Source: Planctomycetaceae bacterium
GTDB lineage: Bacteria > Planctomycetota > Planctomycetia > Planctomycetales > Planctomycetaceae
Assembly (NCBI GenBank): GCA_947463775.1
Contig: CANHVD010000237.1
Coordinates: forward strand, 1 to 8,084
Length of the DNA: 8,084 nt
Direction of reading: 5' to 3'
Shown: positions 1 through 6,192 of the stretch, in pieces
Numbering within the stretch: position 1 is the first letter of the stretch
How the letters are laid out: every line of letters starts with the position of its first letter
Translations under genes and position numbers: made by a program
The notes under the pieces: model-generated
The model's database searches: none
The model's input: the letters and a program-made list of their open reading frames with translations, nothing else
Told to the model about the DNA's origin: nothing

Positions 1-870
1 ATTCTTGACACACCGGCTTTACCTCAACACGTGCGAGTTCCCGGCAAACTTGTTTCGAAGATTGTTGTCGCCGCCGAGTCAGATCATTGGCAGACTTTTG
101 GTGAACCTTATAACTCCAGCTATTGCCAGCCAGCATCAATCAACGATCCCGCGTTGCAGCCTTCGTTACCAGCTATGCCTCCGGATGCCAGACGAATCAT
201 CGCTGCACGAGCTTGCGACGAACTGCTACCAGGAGCAATCGCGAATCTGGGGATCGGACTTCCCGAAGGAGTCGCCCGCATCGCCGCAGAACGTCAGCTT
301 CTGCACGATGTCACTCTGACTCTGGAGAGCGGACCGATCGGAGGAATGCCGGCCGGTGGACTAAGTTTCGGCGCATCGGTGCATCCGGAAGCGATCATCG
401 ATCAGCCAGCGCAGTTTGATTTCTACGATGGCGGCGGTCTGGATTTTGCCGCACTCGGCGCTGCTCAGGTTGACCAACACGGGAATGTGAATGTCTCGCG
501 GTTCGGGACTCGATTTGCCGGTGTCGGTGGCTTCGTGAATATCTCACAGAACGCTCGACGACTCGTCTTTTGTGGCACTCTAACAACCGATGGCCTGGAA
601 GTGGCCATCGAGAATGGCGTTCTTCGCATCGTGCGCGAAGGCCGCGTTGCTAAATTTGTGAAGCAAGTCGAACAGGTTTCATTTGCCGGTCAGGTGGCTC
701 GAGAAGCCAGACGCGATGTTTTGTTCGTCACTGAACGAGCCGTCTTCCGCCTGCAACCGGACGGCGTCGAGTTGATCGAAGTGGCCCCGGGGATCGATGT
801 CCAGCGCGATATTCTTGATCAGATGGAGTTTCGGCCGCTGATTCGTTCCATCTCCGTCATGAAAATCTGA
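1..870 (+). CDS. Acyl-CoA:acetate/3-ketoacid (propionate-type) CoA-transferase, 3' part
   Basis: This is the C-terminal 289 residues of a family I CoA-transferase that moves CoA between an acyl-CoA and a free short-chain acid. The frame is open to base 1, so the start lies outside. Related single-chain enzymes (Pct, YdiF) have about 510-530 residues, so roughly 220-240 are missing. The visible part begins near the domain junction (VRVPGKLV...IVVA, then HWQTFGEPY). It then shows NLGIGLPEG (visible residues 82-90) and LESGPIGG, whose Glu109 (codon 325-327) matches the catalytic glutamate that forms the glutamyl-CoA intermediate. Also present are GGFVNISQNA, VFCGTLTTDG, FVKQVEQVSF, VTERAVF and the closing APGIDVQRDIL. 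A GTG at 31 could be mistaken for a start but lies in mid-protein. The natural acids used cannot be told from sequence. The last 14 bp overlap the convergent DUF58 gene. The family call is firm; the exact substrate is not. Confidence 0.93.
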   Translation: MLDTPALPQHVRVPGKLVSKIVVAAESDHWQTFGEPYNSSYCQPASINDPALQPSLPAMPPDARRIIAARACDELLPGAIANLGIGLPEGVARIAAERQLLHDVTLTLESGPIGGMPAGGLSFGASVHPEAIIDQPAQFDFYDGGGLDFAALGAAQVDQHGNVNVSRFGTRFAGVGGFVNISQNARRLVFCGTLTTDGLEVAIENGVLRIVREGRVAKFVKQVEQVSFAGQVAREARRDVLFVTERAVFRLQPDGVELIEVAPGIDVQRDILDQMEFRPLIRSISVMKI

Positions 871-1762
871 CGCGTTGTGCCGCCTGTCGCTCGGCCAGCC
901 ACGAACCCAAAGTCTGCTGAAGTGGGTCACTGGTCAGCACTCTTCGACAATCGATCCCAATGGCGCCGCATTCCTTCTGCAGCGTGCGAGTAAACTCGTT
1001 GTACTGCCGCAGGTACTCATTTCGCAGACGAAGCGGATCTACGAGCAATCGTCCGCGATCGGCTTCCAGATTATGAAACTCGGTCGGTCGCTCAAACGGG
1101 AATGTTTCTTCTTCCGGAGCAACGACGCGAAAAATAATGACCTCATGCTTCGCGTGCCGACAACGTTGCAAAGCCTTCGTCAGCGCGTCGATGTCATCGA
1201 AGCAGTCACTGATCAGAATCAACAGGCTGCGCCGAGCAATCCGGGGCAGAGCAGACTCCAGCATAGCAGCAAGCCCCGTGTCAGCCCCCGGAGTGGTCTC
1301 TTCGAGAACTTCCTGAATCCTGCGAAAGCCATCTCGATTGCTCGAAGGTTTCAGCTGAGCACGTATCGCAGAATCAAATGTAATCAGTCCGACGGAATCA
1401 CGCTGGCCAAGCAGCAGCCACGCCAGTGATGCAGCCAGCATTCGTGCATATTGAAACTTGGAAACGGATCGCCCCGCATAAGCCATGCTTCCACTGGCAT
1501 CAATCAACAAATGAGCGCGGAGGTTGGTCTCGTCTTCAAATTCTTTGACGTAGTAGCGGCCCGTCTTGCCGTACGCACGCCAGTCGATATGGCGGATTTC
1601 ATCGCCGGGACTGTAATCGCGATGCTCAACGAACTCGACGCTGGAACCTTTGAAAGGACTTCGATGACGGCCCATCATCAGCCCTTCGACCAGTTGCTGA
1701 GCGATCAACTCCAGCCGCCCCAGCCGCGCGAGTTCAGCCGGGTTTTCGGGCAGCGGGGTCAC
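857..1762 (-). CDS. DUF58 domain protein with von Willebrand A-like fold
   Basis: This 301-residue protein has the DUF58 signature at about residues 48-76 (RDYSPGDEIRHIDWRAYGKT, then YYVKEFEDE). A von Willebrand A-like domain follows, with a complete-looking metal site: DASGSM at 88-93 (D88, S90, S92), T162 in GADTG, and D186 in LISDCFDD. No signal peptide or membrane helix is visible, so it is probably cytoplasmic. Family members usually sit beside a MoxR AAA ATPase and act in chaperone-like or envelope-related complexes, but the biochemical role is not established and no MoxR gene lies in this window. The start is GTG (1760-1762). On the coding strand AGGAG lies about 11 nt before it, inside the 19-bp gap after the amidotransferase stop, so the two genes are probably co-transcribed. 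The start region MTPLPENPAELARLGRLELI resembles the N-termini of planctomycete DUF58 proteins as I remember them. The 3' end overlaps the CoA-transferase gene by 14 bp. Confidence 0.92.
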   Translation of the reverse strand: MTPLPENPAELARLGRLELIAQQLVEGLMMGRHRSPFKGSSVEFVEHRDYSPGDEIRHIDWRAYGKTGRYYVKEFEDETNLRAHLLIDASGSMAYAGRSVSKFQYARMLAASLAWLLLGQRDSVGLITFDSAIRAQLKPSSNRDGFRRIQEVLEETTPGADTGLAAMLESALPRIARRSLLILISDCFDDIDALTKALQRCRHAKHEVIIFRVVAPEEETFPFERPTEFHNLEADRGRLLVDPLRLRNEYLRQYNEFTRTLQKECGAIGIDCRRVLTSDPLQQTLGSWLAERQAAQRVRFS

Positions 1763-1781
1763 TGAAGCGAGAACTCCTGCA

Positions 1782-2363
1782 TCAGATGGCGAGGAAATTG
1801 CGGAGCAGGTCGTAACCCTTCTCCGTCAGAAAGCTCTCGGGATGAAACTGGACACCATGCACTGGATACTCACGGTGCTGCAAACCCATCACTTCAAATG
1901 ACTGGCCGGGATCTTCAACCCATGCCGTAATCTGCAGACAATCCGGAACGGTTTCACGAGGCACAATCAGACTGTGATACCGAGTGGCCTGAAAGGGATC
2001 CGGCAACCCGGCGAAAACTCCCTGACCCGTATGAGAAATCAGCGAAGTCTTGCCATGCATCAGTCGGTTGGCTCGCACAACTTTGGCGCCAAATACTTCA
2101 GCCAGACACTGATGACCCAGACAGACTCCCAGCACTGGCAGCTTCGGGCCAAAATGGGCAATGAGATCTCGAGAAAGGCCCGCTTCCGCTGGAGTACACG
2201 GGCCCGGAGAAATGATGATCCGCTCTGGCTTCAGGTCCTCGATCTGCTCAAGAGTAATCTGGTCATTTCGCTCGACGCGGATGTCAGCGGTCGGATTAAT
2301 TTCACCGATGCGTTGCACCAGATTGAAGGTAAAAGAGTCGTAATTGTCGAGCAGAAAAATCAT
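1782..2363 (-). CDS. Glutamine amidotransferase, anthranilate/aminodeoxychorismate synthase component II
   Basis: This 193-residue class I glutamine amidotransferase releases ammonia from glutamine for a chorismate-using partner. The partner would be TrpE (anthranilate, tryptophan pathway) or PabB (aminodeoxychorismate, folate pathway). The catalytic triad is complete: C81 in GVCLGHQ, and H174 and E176 in VQFHPES. The N-terminal FLLDNYDSFTFNLVQ, the ISPGPCTPAEAG loop and HGKTS at 103-107 are typical of the TrpG/PabA group. The length is normal. I chose ATG at 2361-2363 because FLLDNYDSF then falls at the usual place and TGAGG lies about 11 nt upstream; a GTG four codons earlier would overlap that ribosome site. 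One protein often serves both pathways, so I give no symbol (trpG and pabA are both possible). It is the first gene of a probable two-gene unit with DUF58. No trpE or pabB is nearby. Confidence 0.95.
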   Translation of the reverse strand: MIFLLDNYDSFTFNLVQRIGEINPTADIRVERNDQITLEQIEDLKPERIIISPGPCTPAEAGLSRDLIAHFGPKLPVLGVCLGHQCLAEVFGAKVVRANRLMHGKTSLISHTGQGVFAGLPDPFQATRYHSLIVPRETVPDCLQITAWVEDPGQSFEVMGLQHREYPVHGVQFHPESFLTEKGYDLLRNFLAI

Positions 2364-2502
2364 GAACAGAACCACCTCAGAGGAGTGGGAGAACCAAAGA
2401 ACTCGGAACCCAAATAGAAACGGACAGGACTGAAAAACCCGAGGCCATCATCCAGAGTGTTTCAAAACCAGCCGGCCATCACAGGCAGGCTTTTGATTTA
2501 AT

Positions 2503-2568
2503 CGTTTAACGGCAAGCCGCAGGCGTCGTTGCCCAATTTCGCCTACGCCTGCGGCTCGCCGTTAAACG
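2503..2568. repeat. REP-like palindromic element, 24-bp arms
   Basis: The arms 2503-2526 (beginning CGTTTAACGG) and 2545-2568 (ending CCGTTAAACG) are reverse complements with one mismatch at A2514, separated by an 18-nt loop. In RNA copied from the minus strand the mismatch becomes a U-G wobble, so all 24 positions can pair. Neither flank has a T-run, and the element lies between two genes that diverge, so a terminator role is unlikely. The size, GC-rich core and intergenic place fit a REP/MITE-like dispersed palindrome. Only one copy is in the window, so dispersal is inferred. Confidence 0.72.
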
Positions 2569-2849
2569 AGAACACAAAATCCGCGACCGAAACAACAGTC
2601 CACCAGCTTCTTATTCATCGAAGCCAATAGAAATCCCGACCCTGTTTTCGACAACCGTCACAGCTGAAAATAGTCGTGGCCCCTCGCAACTTCAATTGAT
2701 GAACCGTGAATGAGGGTTCGCAATGCGAAAATAGGCGAAGTGCAACGGAGTTTTCAGATTGTCCCGAGCCCGGAAGACTGATCTGGCGGCCATTTTTTGA
2801 TTGTGTGTAAGCAGGACACGGGAAACGTCGAAGAAGATAAGGAACCTTT

Positions 2850-2924
2850 CTGTTTTCTCGGTCCCCTCCGACTTCGGTCGGCAGGAATTGCCGAAACAGA
2901 GGGCTGCTGACTGGGAGGTCAGCC
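2850..2924 (+). promoter_or_regulatory. Predicted structured 5' leader of the lipoprotein mRNA
   Basis: Two foldable units lie 37-112 nt before the lipoprotein ATG. In the first, CTGTTT and CGG (2850-2855, 2859-2861) pair with CCG and AAACAG (2891-2899). TCC (2862-2864) pairs with GGA (2884-2886). CCGAC (2868-2872) pairs with GTCGG (2877-2881) around a UUCG tetraloop. In the second, CTGAC (2907-2911) pairs with GTCAG (2918-2922), with an outer GG/CC clamp across a 3-nt bulge. No T-run follows, so it is not an intrinsic terminator. It matches no riboswitch class I recognise. Pairing was worked out by eye and no folding energy was computed. Confidence 0.4.
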
Positions 2925-2961
2925 GATCTGGATATGCTTCCGTCGCTGAGTGGATGTCGCC

Positions 2962-3675
2962 ATGAAGAAGCTTGCTGTTCCGTTTGCCTTGCTGATTGCG
3001 GGAGCATTGCAGGGATGTTCTGCGGGGCCACAGTTTTTCGGGCATAAAGATCCGACCAGTTGCCAGGAACCTGGTTCAGACGCGTGGTGGGCTGAGAAGG
3101 CCGCTTTGCCGCCCGGGGTTCGTCAGAAGTACAAGAAGGGCAAAATTTGGCCCGCTCGCCCTAGAACAAATCTTCCACCCCAGCAGTTTTCACACACGTA
3201 CTATTCAGAACATTACTGGCCGCTGCCGTATGTTTGCCAGGACCGTGAATCAGTCGCGGTATTGATGGAAACACAAACGGCTCTGGGGTGGCAGGAAGAG
3301 ACGACTCTTTACGATCGTCACTTTGACCAGAACGACCAGACTTTGACTCGATCTGGTGAACTTCACCTGCAGTACATTCTGCACGTCGTTCCCGCCGAAC
3401 GCCGAGCAATCTACATCCAGTCGACTTATGATTCTGCACTGGATGTCATGCGAACAGATGCAGTCAATCTGGCGATGGCGAAATGCTCACAGAATGCTGG
3501 AGAAGTGATGGTCACGATTCGCGACTGTCAGCAGATTGGACGACCAGCTGCTGAAGTTCAGGCCATCAATGAAATGTATATGTCGACAATTCCTGCTCCT
3601 CGTTTGGGTTCAGCCTCCTCTGGTGGGGCCAGCGCAGGCTCGTCGGGTACTTCCGGCACCGGTTCGACGCCATAG
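2962..3675 (+). CDS. Putative lipoprotein of unknown function, planctomycete-style
   Basis: I do not recognise a function for this 237-residue protein. It opens with a lipoprotein signal: two lysines, a hydrophobic stretch at 4-16, then ALQGC with the candidate lipidated Cys19. This predicts export and membrane anchoring. The mature part holds a Trp/Tyr-rich stretch at about 79-94 (TYYSEHYWPLPYVCQDR), then a mixed region at about 98-200 with the look of a folded domain (LGWQEETTLYDRHFD, HLQYILHVVPAERRAIYIQS). It ends in a Gly/Ser/Thr-only linker-like tail from about 215. Cysteines at 34, 92, 175 and 189 could form disulfides. I recall similar WPxPYVC-type proteins from planctomycetes, with no assigned role. 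The start is ATG 2962, which puts KK straight after Met; a GTG four codons earlier is possible, and the ribosome site is weak for both. The gene is followed by a 259-bp gap with a terminator-like hairpin. Confidence 0.82.
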   Translation: MKKLAVPFALLIAGALQGCSAGPQFFGHKDPTSCQEPGSDAWWAEKAALPPGVRQKYKKGKIWPARPRTNLPPQQFSHTYYSEHYWPLPYVCQDRESVAVLMETQTALGWQEETTLYDRHFDQNDQTLTRSGELHLQYILHVVPAERRAIYIQSTYDSALDVMRTDAVNLAMAKCSQNAGEVMVTIRDCQQIGRPAAEVQAINEMYMSTIPAPRLGSASSGGASAGSSGTSGTGSTP

Positions 3676-3842
3676 TGTTTTCTGATGGAAGAAATGGCCT
3701 CTTGGAGGACTTCCGGATGAATTCTGCCGAATCATGTCGATCGTCCGCGAGGTTCATTTGATCAACTGTATTGATGCGCAGTTCCTGCTGAAGTTGTGAC
3801 CGAGGACAACCGAATAGCAGCAGAGGGCTGCATTATCGTGCC

Positions 3843-3872
3843 GCAGGAACTCTGAAGAGCTTCCTGCCTTTT
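3843..3872 (+). terminator. Possible intrinsic terminator or attenuator
   Basis: GCAGGAA (3843-3849) pairs with TTCCTGC (3861-3867). CTC (3850-3852) pairs with GAG (3857-3859) around a TGAA tetraloop, with C3860 bulged. CTTTT follows at 3868-3872. The ten-pair stem with a short T-run looks like a Rho-independent terminator for the lipoprotein gene, whose stop is 167 bp upstream. It also lies only 62 bp before the TPR gene, so it could instead be a leader attenuator of that gene. The T-run is short, which lowers confidence. Confidence 0.45.
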
Positions 3873-3934
3873 GAATGTTCGATCAGCAGTCGTGACTTTC
3901 GAGCCTACAAGGTTCGCGCACATGGAGGTGCGAC

Positions 3935-5272
3935 ATGAAACGACAATCTCTGACAACTTTGCTGCTTGTTGCCGCGTTCGGCACTTCAGCGGGCTGCGCG
4001 TCGTCCGGAAAAAGTCACTTTTGGGCGAAGCCGTTTGCTTCTTCCCAAAGCGAAGCCGCTTCGGAAGAAACCGAAGACAAAAAATCGGCTCCGTTGGCAA
4101 CCAAAGATAAAACAGCGCTCGCATCGTTGAAGAAGAGTTTCTCACACGGCAAGTCAGAGAAGGACGAGCTGAGTCCGGAATTCATCGCCGCTCAAAAGAC
4201 GTTGAAGAAGAATCCTGAAAAGACGCTGCTCGCATGGGCACGCTATCAGGAAGATATCGGCGAATACGCCGAAGCGCGACGCAAATATCGCGAAATACAA
4301 ATTGCCTACCCGGACAATCTGGAAGCTCACCTCGGGATGGCTCGGATTGAAATGTTGACAGGCCGTTCTAAACAATCCGAACAGATCCTTAATGACCTGG
4401 TGAAAGATCATCCGGAAAGCACGGCTGTTCGAATCTCCATCGGTCAGATGTATGCTCAGCAGGAAAAATGGGACGAAGCGATCCGCGCGTTTGAAGATGC
4501 GTGTGAGATCGATCCTGAAAATCAGGACTGTCGCTATGAACTAGGTGTGGCCTTTGCTCGCGTCGGCAACTACGACCAGGCTCTTTCACACCTGTCATTC
4601 TCTGTCGGTGAACCCGCAGCCCATTACAACATCGGTTACATCCTGCACGAGCAGGGACGAGATACCGACGCTGCGGAATGGTTCCAGAACGCACTCAGCC
4701 TTCATCCGGATCATCAGACGGCCGACAAGTCCAAAGCCATGTTGGCCAAGTTGAATCCTGAACAGGCTGGCCGTGGTGTCGTAACGACTCCGATGGTTGC
4801 TCGCAAACTGCAGCCGAACGCTGCACGGGCAACTCAGCCTGTCGCCTCAACAGCATCTCAGAATCGACGTTCAACGGCGCCGGAAGATCTACCAATTATC
4901 TCCGGAAGTCGGAAGAAATCAGGCGTTGTTGAGTTCGACAATCAGCCATCGACTGAAGCATTGGCACAGAATGAGTCGGCTTTTGATGACAATCCAGGGC
5001 AGCCCGCTCCGACAGCCAGCCGTCCTCTGAGAAACGACTTGGATCAGAACTACACGATGCCCGAGGAGCAGGCTGCGGAGTCATCTCCGTTTCGGCATGT
5101 CTCCTACACTGATACCCCGGCTCAACCTGTGAACTCCGTTGAGGCATCAGCCGCGGGTGCTCAGCCGCCACAATGGCGCGGACCGTCGCCGCAGTCGGGC
5201 GCTCGTCCGGCAACGTCTCATTGGTCGTCTGCTCCAAAAGATCCGCCGAACTGGCGAGCCCGTAAGAACTGA
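3935..5272 (+). CDS. TPR-repeat lipoprotein with long disordered tail
   Basis: This 445-residue protein starts with a lipoprotein-type signal (hydrophobic 6-18, then TSAGC with Cys21), so it is probably exported and anchored. A Lys/Glu/Ser-rich spacer (about 25-90) leads to five tandem tetratricopeptide repeats at about 96-128, 129-161, 162-195, 196-226 and 227-260. They are seen by the W/Y-G/A-Y/F-A-P pattern, for example IGQMYAQQEKWDEAIRAFEDACEIDP split across the third repeat. Such repeats form a protein-binding superhelix. From about 280 to the end the chain is rich in Pro, Gln, Ser and Ala with no repeat or hydrophobic segment, and is probably disordered. The start is secure: GGAGG at 3924-3928 lies 6 nt before ATG 3935. 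It sits downstream of the other lipoprotein on the same strand but is separated by a gap with a terminator-like hairpin. No enzymatic motif is visible; an adaptor or assembly role in the envelope is inference. Confidence 0.88.
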   Translation: MKRQSLTTLLLVAAFGTSAGCASSGKSHFWAKPFASSQSEAASEETEDKKSAPLATKDKTALASLKKSFSHGKSEKDELSPEFIAAQKTLKKNPEKTLLAWARYQEDIGEYAEARRKYREIQIAYPDNLEAHLGMARIEMLTGRSKQSEQILNDLVKDHPESTAVRISIGQMYAQQEKWDEAIRAFEDACEIDPENQDCRYELGVAFARVGNYDQALSHLSFSVGEPAAHYNIGYILHEQGRDTDAAEWFQNALSLHPDHQTADKSKAMLAKLNPEQAGRGVVTTPMVARKLQPNAARATQPVASTASQNRRSTAPEDLPIISGSRKKSGVVEFDNQPSTEALAQNESAFDDNPGQPAPTASRPLRNDLDQNYTMPEEQAAESSPFRHVSYTDTPAQPVNSVEASAAGAQPPQWRGPSPQSGARPATSHWSSAPKDPPNWRARKN

Positions 5273-5402
5273 GTTCCGGGCAACGGCTTTATCATGTCTC
5301 GAAACAGATAACTCTGGTCCTTTTCTGGACAACTCAAATCGCACCTGACGCGGAACGACCCGTCGGCTGCAGCCTGAACCGCGCACCATTCCGCTCAACC
5401 AC

Positions 5403-5431
5403 TGTTTACGCCGTGGGAGAATGGCTATAAT
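5403..5431 (+). promoter_or_regulatory. Putative sigma-70-type promoter for nfeD-floA
   Basis: A perfect TATAAT (5426-5431) is preceded by TGTTTACG (5403-5410). The -35 box could be read as TGTTTA with a 17-bp spacer or TTTACG with a 15-bp spacer. Transcription would begin near 5438, giving a leader of about 65 nt before the NfeD start. The -10 box matches consensus exactly; the -35 box is only partial. Confidence 0.45.
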
Positions 5432-5504
5432 TCCTCACTTGAACATCTTGCGATGCTCATGGATTGTCTGCGACACCTGAGGTTTTATACAAAGAGTGAT
5501 GCTG

Positions 5505-6122
5505 ATGCCGGATGCTGGTATTCTGGCCACGGTGATGCTGCTGGTCGGACTGTTCCTTTTGGGGCTCGAGTTCTTCATTCCCAGCTTCGGAATGATCCTG
5601 GTCGCCGCTGTAGTCTCCCTGATCGTCTCCTTCTGGAGCGCCTACAAGGCGTGGTGGGGTGTCAGTCCGGGCTTCTTTTGGACGTATATTATTCTGCTGA
5701 CCGCTGGAATCCCCGGATCATTGATGGGGGCGATCACCTTGATCCGGAAGACTCCGCTTGGTAATCGGATGATTCTTAAACCGGCTCCGGTGAATGAGTC
5801 TCCTGCCCCGGGACCGCTCGATCATCTGATCGGAAAAGCCGGAATTTCGCAGACTTTGATGACGCCAGGCGGGATCGTTGTGATCGATGGTGAACGATTG
5901 CATTCAGAGAGCCTTGGAATGCTGATCGAGCCGAATTCGCCTGTCGTCGCTGTGGCCGTTCGCGGAAACCGAGTCGTGGTGCGTCCCGCAACTCCGTCGG
6001 ATTCGGAATCCGGTAATCCGGCTGTTTCGGAACAAAACGCTGCGACCAAAACGCCCCCGGATTCACTGCCGGGGAACTCGCCAGAACCCCATCCGCTTGA
6101 CTTCGACTTCCCTCAGGGGTAA
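5505..6122 (+). CDS. Short NfeD-like membrane protein
   Basis: This 205-residue protein of the short NfeD class lacks the protease domain of long NfeD proteins. Three membrane segments are visible at about 5-25, 27-46 and 57-80. A soluble OB-fold NfeD domain follows at about 106-161, with GKAGISQTLMTPGGIVVIDG, then SLGMLIEPNSPVVAVAV and NRVVVRP. This layout (helices, then beta barrel) is the partner of bacterial flotillins, and a FloA-type gene follows 70 bp downstream, as in many bacteria. The last 44 residues (162-205) are a Pro/Ser/Asn-rich tail, probably disordered and beyond the usual family end. The start is uncertain among GTG 5496, ATG 5499 and ATG 5505. I chose 5505 because AAAGAG (5491-5496) then sits 8 nt upstream; the choice changes only three residues. 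A likely promoter lies at 5403-5431. Confidence 0.88.
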   Translation: MPDAGILATVMLLVGLFLLGLEFFIPSFGMILVAAVVSLIVSFWSAYKAWWGVSPGFFWTYIILLTAGIPGSLMGAITLIRKTPLGNRMILKPAPVNESPAPGPLDHLIGKAGISQTLMTPGGIVVIDGERLHSESLGMLIEPNSPVVAVAVRGNRVVVRPATPSDSESGNPAVSEQNAATKTPPDSLPGNSPEPHPLDFDFPQG

Positions 6123-6182
6123 ACCCTCAGCAGTTGACTGCTCAATCTGTCTTTTATGCCTGACGAACAAGGCCAGTGCTCC

Positions 6183-6186
6183 GGAG
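6183..6186 (+). promoter_or_regulatory. Ribosome binding site fixing the FloA start
   Basis: GGAG at 6183-6186 lies 6 nt before ATG 6193. It decides between this start and a longer open frame from 6097 that would overlap the nfeD 3' end. Confidence 0.65.
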
Positions 6187-6192
6187 CTTCTC

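Larger units (their letters stand above)
2364..2961. other. Divergent intergenic region, 598 bp
   Basis: This gap separates the leftward amidotransferase gene from the rightward lipoprotein gene, so promoters for both should lie here. I see no convincing -35/-10 pair for either. It holds a 68-bp inverted repeat at 2503-2568 and a structured stretch at 2850-2924, described separately. Two leftward open frames of 117 and 138 codons (within 2615-3045) run into the lipoprotein signal-peptide region. They have no ribosome site or recognisable motif, and I treat them as chance. A short dyad TTCGCA-A-TGCGAA at 2717-2729 is no better than chance for a region this size. Confidence 0.7.

Noticed and set aside
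875..1765. Rightward frames of 184 and 104 codons opposite the DUF58 gene
   Set aside because: They are antisense shadows of a well-supported DUF58 gene and show no family motifs.
2717..2729. Dyad TTCGCA-A-TGCGAA as an operator
   Set aside because: A 6-bp dyad is expected by chance about once or more in a window of this size, and no regulator gene is nearby.
2615..3045. Two overlapping leftward open frames of 138 and 117 codons
   Set aside because: They run through the lipoprotein start on the other strand, lack a ribosome site and recognisable motifs, and have a chance-like composition.
3687..3714. Compound hairpin just after the lipoprotein stop (GGAAG/CTTCC with CCTC/GAGG)
   Set aside because: The two short stems are separated by an unpaired 6-nt side and no T-run follows; too weak to call a terminator.
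6097..6192. N-terminal extension of FloA from an upstream start
   Set aside because: It would overlap nfeD and add 32 residues unlike the family, while ATG 6193 has GGAG at good spacing.
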